The translations under genes were made by a program, and so were the position numbers. DNA of 47,509 bases from Neolentinus lepideus HHB14362 ss-1 (taxonomy: Eukaryota; Basidiomycota; Agaricomycetes; Gloeophyllales; Gloeophyllaceae): positions 1-47,509 of the forward strand of contig KV425575.1 of assembly GCA_001632425.1 (NCBI GenBank), read 5' to 3'. The notes under the pieces are model-generated. The model was not told the DNA's origin. It saw only the letters and a list, made by a program, of their open reading frames with translations, and did no database searches. This document shows positions 21,056-31,700 of this stretch, in pieces. Positions within the stretch are counted from its first letter, which is position 1. Each line of letters starts with the position of its first letter.

Positions 21056-22625
21056 CTGTAGACAATTACAAGCTAAGATTATACTTGAAGCCCTTTATGA
21101 AGTGACCTGTGTGAGAGTGTCTAGCCAATCAGAAGTCAGCATTTGGAATTGACGTGGTGTGCCACCACACCACCCACTGCAAACTGTCGTTGAAGTCCAA
21201 TTCCCATGGTAAGAAGTCACTCTGAGAGTGTAACAGGTATCCCAACCACAAAGAAAACACTAAAAATGCAGAAATATTCACAATAATGCAAAGATATACC
21301 AAAAGCTTATATTGAAAAGCAGGGAGAAAATGGAGCAAGTCTATGAAAGTGAGGAAGAAAATATCAATAAATGAGACTACAAACCGAGTTTGTAGTGATT
21401 TTGTAGTGATGACTATGAACAGACTATCAATCGGGGATTAAATTTTGTGATTGGTACTACAAATATTTGAAACACAGATTACTCAGCACAAATGCCCATG
21501 AGGTTAATGTTTGGCACAGCGCTCCTTCTGAGCATACAAACTCACCTTCATTCATCAGGACTCATGATGTAGAAATGACAATAAAATTGTCACAATGGCA
21601 CCTGAGGTGGGCAAGTGAGTGAGTGGTGATTTAACACAGACAGAGACAGCAGAGAGGGATCTGACAATACTTGAAGCTGATGAGGACTTGAGCTTTCTCA
21701 GCCAAGTGGGGAAAAGCAAACCTCTGCTTCAGTATGAAGTCCCATACATTGCTCAACTATTCGTCTGACATCACAGTGAATCCAGCCAAAGCTGCAAGTC
21801 ATCCCTGTGGTGGTCTCTTGAAGGCAGACCAAAATTGCCTATGCAGTACTCCAGCATATGTATATTGGTCTGCTGCTAATCATGCCCATCTAACTGGACC
21901 TCAGCATTTCAGCTTCATGTGACATTGTTTGCACAGCCTGCTACTCATATCCTCTAGTATGAATAGACCAAAAATTGTGTATACAGTACAGCTCTATATC
22001 CCTAATGCCATGTCTCTGCCTGGAGAACATGAAAATGAAGTCACACAAGATGCCATCCCAGGACACAGAGACAGCATAAGCATGGAAATACCAGCCTGTG
22101 CCATCATCCAGAGGTTTTCTTTCCATGTTGAAGTGTCATGCAGGGTCTTCACATTAATTGCGAGTGTCTTGAGCCCTTATTTTGCCAGATTTACCACCTA
22201 CTTGCATTAGTAATAGTCTCTTATAAGGCAAATACAAGAAAAAAATATGTATCAGTTGTTCCTCAATCCCATTTGTGGGGCATACAATAATCATAACTGG
22301 GTCCTTTGAGAACCAGACACTGGGAAGCTTTGTTGCATTATGTGTCAAGGATATTACCATAAGCATAAACATATAAAAATATCCAGTCTTCCCATCTCTG
22401 CATGCTGCAATCACAAATAGGTTCTTCCCATCCAAGCACTGGCAGCCTCAAGCTGATGGTCATGGGCCCAGGAATCAAATGGGAGAGCCTGCTGTAGAGT
22501 CTGGTGGCAGAGTTTGCTGCCATCCAGAGTTGAGAAAACATAATTAGACTGAGAGGTGGGTAGACTAACACATTTTTTGGGAGAGGACATGCAGGATCTA
22601 TGTCAAGTATGCTACACTATGCACA
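21056..22625. other. CpG-poor decayed sequence, no recognisable gene
   Basis: Short open frames occur on both strands (for example 22338-22571 and 22154-22435, minus) with no domain I can name. Composition matches the surrounding transposon cluster, so decayed transposon interior is the likeliest reading. Confidence 0.4.
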
Positions 22626-23672
22626 CCAGGCTGGCCTAAATTAGACCGGTAATCAATTGTTTTTGTACTTTTGACTGGTAAGTGGTCAAACAAGGTCAAA
22701 ACAGGTTTTGGCTGGAAAACTGGTTGAAATTACAATCTGGACATTTAGTATGATGAACAGTCAAAATTTGTCTGTTGATACAGCATGGCTATCATGGGAA
22801 TGCCAGTATTGGACTTGAGAAATGGACATGCTCAGATGCACTCTTGTTCATCTTGCCTCTGCCTACCATCCATGAGTCTCTATGGTCATTTGATTCTTCT
22901 TCACCATGACTCTCATAGAGTGCCTAGTATGCAGGTATGTTGTGTCATTCATGATTCATCTCTGCTCATCAGGTTTACAGAGACCAGTCTTCACAGGTGT
23001 TGCACTGTACATGACAGTCACAGGTTTATAGGTATGTACTCTAGTCATTTCTCTTGAGTTCTCTGATATGATGAGCTTATGCAGCATGCTTATGGATCCA
23101 GAGACCCTTTAGATATGCTGCTACCTCATGATATATTGTGAGTATATACAAACATTGTAACCTGTACATGTTATTGATCCTCAAGCTAATCATAGGATGG
23201 TCAGACCCTGCCACAGCTATGGTCCTTGGGGACTTTGTGAGTGCAATTTCTACTTCACGCTAGCTAATGACAAATATATAGGGGTACTTTCTGTGGAGGG
23301 AGGCTGGGTTGTTTAAGGGCTTGGACTTAAGCTTGAGGTTCAGGCTCTAGATGAGGCTTGGGATGTTGGGATGTATGTATTTACCTGTACATGTACATTA
23401 TATACCCAATATGTGGCTTTTCCTATATAGAAATTGGATGGAATATCAGGAAGGAATAGTTGTACATGAATGAATGAAAATAGACTGTTGAACAGTTGAA
23501 TCCAGCCAAATTCTGCCAAATTCTGCCATTTTCATACTGGTCAAAACTCCTCAATTGCCAGCCTGATTTGATTTGGTAGTTTCATACAGTTGACAGTCCA
23601 GTTTCAACCAGTTGATGACTGAAATTCATTCATTTGGCAGTTGGAACTACCAGTCAAATTTAGGCCAGTCTC
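22626..23672. mobile_element. Non-autonomous TIR element, about 1.05 kb
   Basis: The left end AGGCTGGCCTAAATTAGACC (from about 22627) matches the inverse of the right end (about 23650-23671, inverse reading AGACTGGCCTAAATTTGACT). The match extends into a diverged inner part sharing AACTGGTTGAAA. The interior has no long frame, and target duplications are unclear. The family is not assigned. Confidence 0.6.
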
Positions 23673-24143
23673 ACATACCCAGAGCTATGTACAGATGGAT
23701 GCACTCAGACACGTCATGCTTGTTTGGCATTGTAATGAGTTCACGTGAGCTGAAATCCCGAGGTCCAGTCAAACCGATGCAATTAGTCCCAGACTATCCC
23801 TGTGGATTGTCTGAAGTGGATAAAACACCAGTTGCTGATTTGAACACTTTGTAGGTCAGTTGCATTGTAATTACCATATATATATAGTTAATAATGTGTC
23901 AATAACCCAGTTAACAACCACCCTCTCCTTAATGTCATTAACCAGTTAAGAACTCACCAGGGGTTATTAACAAAACTCTAGAGAAACTTGGGGGATGTGC
24001 TTGCACCATTCCTGAAAGGACATTGAATCACTATGCAACAAGTGCCATACCATACTCAATCCTTGTCAAGCAAAAGAGGAAAGTTAGAAATGAGGAAAAG
24101 ATACTGTCAGTGCACACTGCACAAGAGCCATGTATATCCAAGG
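23673..24143. other. CpG-poor spacer with GTTAATAAC-rich segment
   Basis: No gene. 23885-23975 contains ATAACCCAGTTAACAACC and CCAGGGGTTATTAACAAAAC, the inverse relatives of words at 19815-19915. Confidence 0.4.
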
Positions 24144-25472
24144 GGTGGACACCAGGCTCCTAAAACCAGCCATCTCCACATTCACATTGCAATCTGAGTG
24201 TGCATGTGAAAAACATATTCAATTAGGTAATACAACATATTACATAACACAGTTTCCATATTTAGAAGGCAACTAAGGGTAAGTGAATGCTCAGAGATGG
24301 CTGGTGCAACTGGTCACTGAGCTGTCCCCGAGCATTACATGGCTGTGCTCTGGAATTGATAAACAAAAGACAAACTCACAGTTTGCTCATATTTGGCTTC
24401 CTGCCTGAAATTGCCAGTCACTTGTACTGACGTGACTATTGAGGCACTCTACTCTCTGAAGGCATGTATTTGCTATGCACTGATCATCACTATGCCGATG
24501 ACTTGATTCTTCACTGACATCTCATACCTTCTCACAAGCTCAGAACCACACAAGTCGCTCAAACTGGACCCCATGCTATTCACCATATGCATGTTATGCA
24601 TATTATTCATGCTGTGGTGGAGTGTCTCAGCTCAAGGCAGTTGTGTTGCACCAGTATAATCTTTTCTCATTTTCCCTTCATATGGGCTGATGAGATGTGT
24701 ATCCAGGCTGAAGACATGGTCTCAAGGAGAGGGCACAATTCATCTTTCAGAGGATAACAGTCCACCTGCATGTGAATTATTGGATGACAATTACAATGAA
24801 CATGATGCGGGGCTGGAGGATGATGAGCTGCTGGCATATCATGCGGAGCAGCTGCACTTAGCAGGGACACCTCAGCCTGATGGAGCTGAGGGCTCTGTGC
24901 CCCCAAAGGATAGGAACTTGGCAGAGTCCAAACAGAGCAGTGTGTAGTATAACAGGCTTGACTATGATCTGAAGCAGGTGCGAGCAATGCTTGGAAGGAC
25001 TGAGCTTGTTGGCGCCATATTGGAATGAACCCATACCTGTCCCAGTCATTGGATGGACTTACAATAGCAGATTATCATCATGTAGTACCTAAGTGCTTGT
25101 TTGCTATAGTCAGTGAATTCACAATGTCTGACTTTGGCTGTATAAATTTAGTTAGTCACATTGTGATCATAGTTTACTGGCCCAGTGGTACCACCATTTC
25201 AGGCAGTCAGCTAAGGATGAATAAATTTTAATAAGTGCTTGGCTCAAGTTTGTCTACTTCCCATTTTGGGTATACATGTAACACTCAGGGACAGCTCGGT
25301 GACCAGTTGCGCCAGCCATCTCTGAGCATTCGCTTGCCCTTAGTTGCCTTTTAAATATGGAAACTGTGTTATGTAATATGTTGTATTACCTAATTGAATA
25401 TGTTTTTCACATGCATACTCAGATTGCAATGTGAACACAGAGATGGCTGGTTTTAGGAGCCTAGGTGGACAC
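24144..25472. mobile_element. MULE-like element, 1311 bp, with 9-bp target duplications
   Basis: Element 24153-25463. TIRs of about 186 bp (24153-24339 and 25278-25463) start CAGGCTCCTAAAACCAGCC and TAGGCTCCTAAAACCAGCC, and are collinear throughout. The perfect 9-bp direct repeat GGTGGACAC flanks both ends (24144-24152, 25464-25472). The interior of about 940 bp has one short acidic frame but no transposase, so the element is probably non-autonomous. The TIR is shared with the MITE at 13953-14238. Almost all CpGs of that MITE are TpG or CpA here. Confidence 0.88.
24690..24947 (+). CDS. Uncharacterised acidic frame inside the MULE-like element
   Basis: An 85-codon frame with an acidic centre (DDNYNEHDAGLEDDELLAYH), Pro-rich after that. 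I do not recognise a domain. It could be the tail of a captured or decayed gene; it is too short for a transposase and may not be expressed. Confidence 0.25.
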   Translation: MRCVSRLKTWSQGEGTIHLSEDNSPPACELLDDNYNEHDAGLEDDELLAYHAEQLHLAGTPQPDGAEGSVPPKDRNLAESKQSSV

Positions 25473-27813
25473 CAGAAGATGCCAAAACCCTATGGAGCTG
25501 CCGGTCCTTAACAGAGATTCCGCTTTCTCAATACATGGCTCAGAAGATGTCCATCCGGCTAACTCTCATCAGCGGAAATTTCAGGTTATTCTGATGGTCA
25601 GTTGATTTCAGTGTTGTCATTCTGTATAATAGGCTAATCACAATTGTTGTTTTCTGCTTAGATTGCAACACTGAGCACAGAAATATTGAAATGCATGACA
25701 ATCTTGACTCGACTCGTGATTCAGATCCACTTAAAGAGAATGAGTTTGGCTGGTGTCATGAGCCAAAATCTGGGATGATGATGCAGTTTGGTGGTCTGTA
25801 GTGCATTGAAAGGGTAAGTATTCCAGGTTATGATGAATATCACTCACTCATTATCTGTAAAGTATCATTTCAGATGCGCTGGATTGCTGGATGAGGCTGA
25901 AGCCTCCTGGTTCTGCTCAGTGACTTGCAAGGCTGCTGCAAGTCTTGCTCTCAAGATAAAGCTGCCTTCCTTCAATTTTCAGAAGAAATTGAAGAACTAG
26001 GATTCCACTGAATATTGGGATATCTCGACATACATGCAATTCCTGACATTATGTCTAAAACTTGCTCTCTGTCTACCCCTTGCACAGATCATAATATGAC
26101 ATGTTTTGCAACTCTTAATGTTGGATGTTGAACTCTTGCTGACTTTCTTCTTGAAACTAGGCTTTTTGGGGTGGAATCATGTATCCCACAAGAAGCATCA
26201 CCAATGAAATTCATCCACACACACTCTATTCTCCTCAGATATGGATATGGACCAGCAGTTCATGTCTCATGCATTCCGCTGGTTTATTCGATGACTCGGG
26301 CAACCTGAGGCTGTAGACAATGAGAAGACTACAGTCCTCCTGGCTAGTATCAGATTCCCTTGTATCAACGAATGAAGGCCTTTGAGAATCAGAACTTCCC
26401 ACATCAGGAAAATCCTCCTGAGCAAATTATCCCTAATTAGCCCAAATGTAGACAATGCAGATAATGTAGGATAATGTCCCAAAATTATGTCAAATTTTCC
26501 GTGGCTAGACAGCTACACTTTTCATTATACAGTATTTAGGACTATGATAGTAAGAGAATCTGAGAGGAGAGGGCAGCATAATGTTGCTTATCCATTAGTA
26601 TGACACATGCAGTTATCTTACTGTTTACTCTGCAGAGCAGGAGGGACTTACATTCACCAATCTCGCGACACAGTCACATGACCTTTGTTGACTGGATATT
26701 TTAAACTCCACTTCAAATCAACCAACTTGTCACCTCATTCCTCCCTCGTCTCTCCTTCACTCACAAACACTCTGTGATAGACTGCAACACCTGCCTGAGC
26801 TTGTCCCATCTGCACCACACATCTTGGGTATAACACTCCTCCTCGTGCACCTCACAGACTGATGTGTGAACACCAAGTATCAAGGTCAGGACTTGGGAGG
26901 TGAGCCCAGTTCTATTGATCACAGATCATGACTTTTGGGGAGATAAACTGAATAGATGGATGAATGGGTGTAGTGTTGATACTTCTCCTTGCCAGGCGCT
27001 GGAAGATCGTGAAGGTAGTTGTGAACCTGCTACATGATGATCTGCAAAGATATGTGTGTGTGTCTGCATGGTTTGCCCACCTCAGTGCATATGACTCTGG
27101 TGTATATAACTCTGACCTTTGTACATTCATATCTGCATGACAGACCCACTACATTAACTACATGCACTACACCTCCCTCCCCGCTGCCTTGCTCTGAGTG
27201 CTCTTCAAGTCCTCAAGTCCTGGTATGCCAAGGACATGTGGCACTGCCCCTTCATCCTCATCCTCAACAACCCTGCTGAGATGGAGGTCCATCAGTTTTC
27301 CCTCCCCTTCTGTTACCCGTGCTGACTAAAGTCAACACCACGCTGACCCGACGTGCATACATCATGTCATCTGGTTCTTCCTCCACCTCTTCAGAGTCAC
27401 CACATGCACTCTATGCTCTCCTGAGCTGGTCGCATGTGTTCATGGAGGTGGTGGGATGAGGCCGCCAGGGAAGAATGTGTAATGCAAGGTATGTCTATTC
27501 AGCATTCATTATTGTGTTTGCTGTATGTCCCCACTCTTGATGCAGCCATTATCAACCTTTTCAACCCCCCCCCCCAACTTTCAGCTCCTCACAACACCCA
27601 ATGAGCTGCTCTTGCCCAAACCATGCATCTTTACCATCTTTCACCTCCTCACATGTGTAGCCCTCTTTGTCGAGATCCTCCTGTAGATGCTCATGCTCCT
27701 CGCACCCACTGACGCACTCTGCTCACTCTGCGTGGGCTGCAGGCTCACTGCACATTGTTTGCACTCAAGCTCAATGCACACTAGGGTGGACGTGAGAGGG
27801 GTGCTCATTTGGT
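25473..27813. other. CpG-poor region without a recognisable gene
   Basis: Only short frames. A few intron-like signals (GTAAGT near 25813, TTTCAG near 25874) suggest a decayed gene around 25650-26000, but no family is visible. A C13 run lies at about 27564-27576. Confidence 0.4.
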
Positions 27814-28095
27814 GTGTGCAGTGTTGTGCAGGTTGTTGCGAACCAGGTGCTCAGGCCCATGCTGTATGGGCTCACGTACATGAGGATGGTGAGGACGTTC
27901 CCACAGGTGATTTTTTTTGCCAGTGCAGGTGGCATTGTGATGAGTTCTGGGTTACTGATGTTTACAAGACTGCTGGAGGAGCTTGGGGAGGGAGAGGAGA
28001 TGTTAGTGAGTGATGAGTATCATTGTTCACATTGGTATAGGTTTGTAGATAGTAGCTTGATGGGTTCATTGGAGGAGTGGGATAGGTATCATTAG
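27814..28095 (+). pseudogene. C-terminal remnant of an MFS-type transporter
   Basis: The frame reads VVANQVLRPMLYGLTYMRMV, then RTFPQVIFFASAGGIVMSSG and LLMFTRLLEE. It resembles the last two membrane helices of fungal major-facilitator proteins, where a Q-x-L-x-P-x-LYG-L-x-Y-x-x-T-V-x-x-FPQAIFF pattern is common. An intron-like GTGGACGTGAG...TTGTGCAG precedes it (27784-27829). No matching upstream exons are recognisable, so I treat it as a relic in the CpG-depleted block. The family assignment is from memory of the motif and could be wrong. Confidence 0.45.
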
Positions 28096-28600
28096 TGTAC
28101 TTCAGCTTGTATTGCAGACTAGAAACAATACAATCTTGTTTTCCGCATCTTTGAGTTACGGTGTTCATTGATAAAAGGGAAAAAAAGATGAATAACACCT
28201 GTTCCAATATGGCATAATCATGTATAACTCGTGATAATTAGACATAATTGCCCAGGAGGCTAGTGTGAACCATACAATTAGATATAATGAAATAATATGT
28301 CTAATTGCCTCTAACTAGCGAAAATTTCTCAAAATTTCATTTAATTTGCTGCAGAGGATTTTCCTGATGCTCCAGTGGCTTTTGTATTGAGTACGTTTAC
28401 TTTGGTACTTGAGTTCCTGCGTGGAGTGAGAAGGATGCTACAGGAACGCCATTCCACTTCGGAAAGTGCAAGGAGAGATGCTCAGGAGCTCCTGGTGGAC
28501 GTCCGCAATCTGTGACTGGTCGCTTGGATGTTGCCATCAATGATGCTGTTTGAACATGAAGATTCACTCATGGTGCAGACTGGAGGAGTCAGGGGAAGTA
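28096..28600. other. Spacer between MFS remnant and solo LTR
   Basis: AT-rich to about 28340, then CpG density recovers. No gene seen. Confidence 0.4.
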
Positions 28601-28796
28601 TGGCATGTTGGAAATTGCTCAGGAATATAAATTAGGTATTAGGTTAACCCATTTGAATTTCATGAATATTGTAGTATATTCTAGCATTTTGTACAAGTAG
28701 TATATAAAGCCCGAGGGACAGTGCCCTCCTCATGGGCTTGTAATCCTATGGCTTAACTGCCATTGTACCAGTCTTCTATTAAAAATCTACATGGCA
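28601..28796. mobile_element. Solo LTR, 186 bp, with 5-bp target duplication
   Basis: 28606-28791 starts TGTTGG and ends CTACA (TG...CA). It is flanked by the perfect 5-bp direct repeat TGGCA (28601-28605, 28792-28796). It contains a TATA box (GTATATAAAG near 28699) followed by a short leader and a polyadenylation-like TATTAAAAA near 28777. No internal retroelement sequence is present, so a solo LTR left by recombination is the simplest reading. Copia or Gypsy class cannot be decided. Confidence 0.78.
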
Positions 28797-31700
28797 GAGA
28801 TATTGATGCATTGGAAGTGCATTTATTGTGACTTTGTATGTCTGGTCATGCATGTCATGCAAGTGGTATCTTGTGGAATGCTTCGAGATGCGCACGAGAC
28901 AGTGTTATCACTGTTGAGGGCGTTACAACCTAGTAGTTATGGTCAGGCTCCAGAACACCCTTCGCAAGAGGATAATGACACTTAATCATGAACTTCCTGG
29001 ATGTCCTGCTGTGTCATACATTCACTGTATGCATCATTGAGTCACTGATCCATACCGCCTTTGCACTAGCTATAATATATTCATGTACACACTCATCTGA
29101 GAAACTTGCAGTTACTTCATAGGTATGTGAAGAATGTAATGGACAGTACTACTACATTTCATCGGGAGCACTTACTAGAGCGATACTTATCAGGTCCATA
29201 TATCTGTCTCCACCTCCTTAGATCGAACGGAGCAGTCTCGACATATTCGAAGCTTTTCCCGCTTGTGGTATGTGGCAGTGTAAGTAGCTCCGGGGCTAGA
29301 GCAAGATGTTGGTATACCCAAAAAGCATTCGCACTAACGAGAATAGACTGATTACAGTCCCAGAGTGTGTTCGTGATCAGCTTGCATGGGATACCAGGAG
29401 CTATACACATAGACAATATCTAGAGAACAACCGGAATGCATGATGTATCCCAGGCTCTAGTGTATTTTGAACGTGCCATGTCTACATCATGAAAAAGTTT
29501 TGCTATTACACTTCCGGCACAGCAGACCGTGCTTAGCTTGAACTCTCAGACTCGTTCACGAGGCGGCGTTGGCCGAATCTCCGAATGGCAGGTGTACTAC
29601 CAAATGAGGAAATCATCAAATTCGGTAACTAGCGGCTTCCACTTTGCCACTTTGGCTTCACCTTCGAAGTGGATGGTGTATTGTGGACACATCAACTGTT
29701 CTCGCTCGTGAGTCGCGTCTCTTGCGGCAGAAAACAGTCGGGGCACGAGGCAATCAGATGTGGCTCTTCCCATCGATATGGCGTCAGTATCTAGCCTCGA
29801 GGCCCATCCTCATTGTTGCTGCGTGCCACCGGAGGAGTCAGCGTGAGCCTCAAAAGTACAGACTCGCAAGCATCTCACCCTTCAGGCTTCGTCTTCCCTT
29901 CATGGGCCTCGAGCAGATTCTGTCAATTTCCGTCTCGTCGACATGGTGATTCACTCATGATTGACACGATCGACGCTTCCCTCGACCGTCGACGATCACT
30001 AGATCAGTCTTTTCATCCATTCGACTTCGTACACACCAGCATTATCAGCGATCAAACATCAAACATCTAATTCTGGCGCCCGTGAAGCTTGGAGGACGAT
30101 GTACGTTCGTTTCTGGGACAACTCCAATCGATCCTGCTATCTTCATCCCACTTCCGTCTACAAACAGACACTAGGATCTTCGACGAGATCATTAGAGCGG
30201 TCAACGCATGGATAAGGAAAAGGACTGACGTTATTCGTGTGTGTAGTATGCTTGTGACGCACGGCAGTGCCACTGACGCCGTCGGAAGAGGTGTGTAGGA
30301 TTGTCTCTGCGAGTTTCCCCCAGCGGTCACGACAATTGCACAGCCGCTTTGTCCAAGAGGCGATGAGGGTGGCGAGCGAAGCAGAAGAGAAGGTCTCGTA
30401 GGGGATGGGTGAGAGTGCGGGGATGTTTTGTCTTAGTGGAATGATTGACCGTATGGACCGGGTGGTAATCTTCGAGTTCTGTTTGTGGCGCTCAGAAGAA
30501 TATTCGGTGCGTCAAAATTACTATCGCTGACAAACGTGCACAGTTGGGCTCTCACCTTGTGATACTCCAGACCGCATTGCACAGCTAATCCCGCTCGCCG
30601 ATGCCGTACTGCCAATGACTTCCTAGGAGCAGAATTTGACAGCACTAATCGACCGTTGTTCCAGGATCACAGTTCATCATACACAGCTTCTAGTTCAAAC
30701 ACGTCGTCATCCATTGGAGATGCGACACTCCAGGCCGCCGAATTATGTCCAGCGGCCAGTTTTGTGCTAAGGCCGCGGTTTCGAGGGGGACCCACAGCAC
30801 AGAAGCTTGTGGCGTTGCGGGACGATCGAGTGCTAGCGTTGGGACCCACATTGAGCAAAGGTCGTCGTGGCGTTGACACCCTGGTGCTAAAGGTACTAAA
30901 GTTGGCCCCGCCGTTGGTCGAGGGAGCGGGATTACGGCATCCGCGCCTTCTTGGCTCTTCGTCATCTCGCTTGCGTCGGTGGCCTTATCCGGTGGATAAT
31001 GCGATTTGCAGAGCTGAAGGCGGAGCGACCCAAGGTGGTCCCTGGACTAGGGACGGAAGAGTACAAGGAAAGTACTTTGTCTGTTCGGCGGATAGGCTCG
31101 ATGTTGGATAGCCACTGTTGCTGCAGCGTGCAAGTAGATTCTCGTAAAGTCCATCGCCCTTGTTTATGCCATACTCATCCGTGGTGGTTGATGTGTCCTT
31201 CAAAGTTCAGATAGCTCGGGATCTAGGGGATTAGGGACCTGTCAGCGGATGAACGGAATTCTCTTCCTCGATATCTCCCAGTACTTGCGACGCCGCATCT
31301 CAGACTACACCTGGATCATAGCATCGGCCCAGCCACCGCGCATTATGATCAAGTTGCAGGTACGCCGAGCGGCCTAGGTTTTTGCCTGCATTAACCTTTT
31401 CTCGTTCCCGTTGCTGTACGAATATTGTTCTGGCTTCGAATAGGCAGCGATAGTGACGGGGACGGTGTCTATACGTTGATATGACGTTCTGCGCAGACAC
31501 CGCTTGCCCAGCCAGTCCTGTCGGTCAATAGAGCGGGGGAGCTTATTACTGACTAACGCTGTGTTTGTGACGTGGAAGTCGAATCGTTGGCTCCGATGTC
31601 TTCTCATGGCAGGGCCAGGAAATTGCACAAGGATCATAGCAAACCCTTTGTCAGGTCATCGCAGCGATGAAGACCTCGGTGGGGGGTATGTTCCGGACGC

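Noticed and set aside
24690..24947. Assigning the acidic frame to a KDZ/CxC-type transposase
   Set aside because: The frame has no catalytic motif I can point to, and the element's ends and 9-bp duplications indicate a MULE. The label would be a guess.
30433..30645. RRLPPGPYGQ on the minus strand, like a P450 proline hinge
   Set aside because: No further P450 motif exists nearby in any frame. The string is short enough to be chance.
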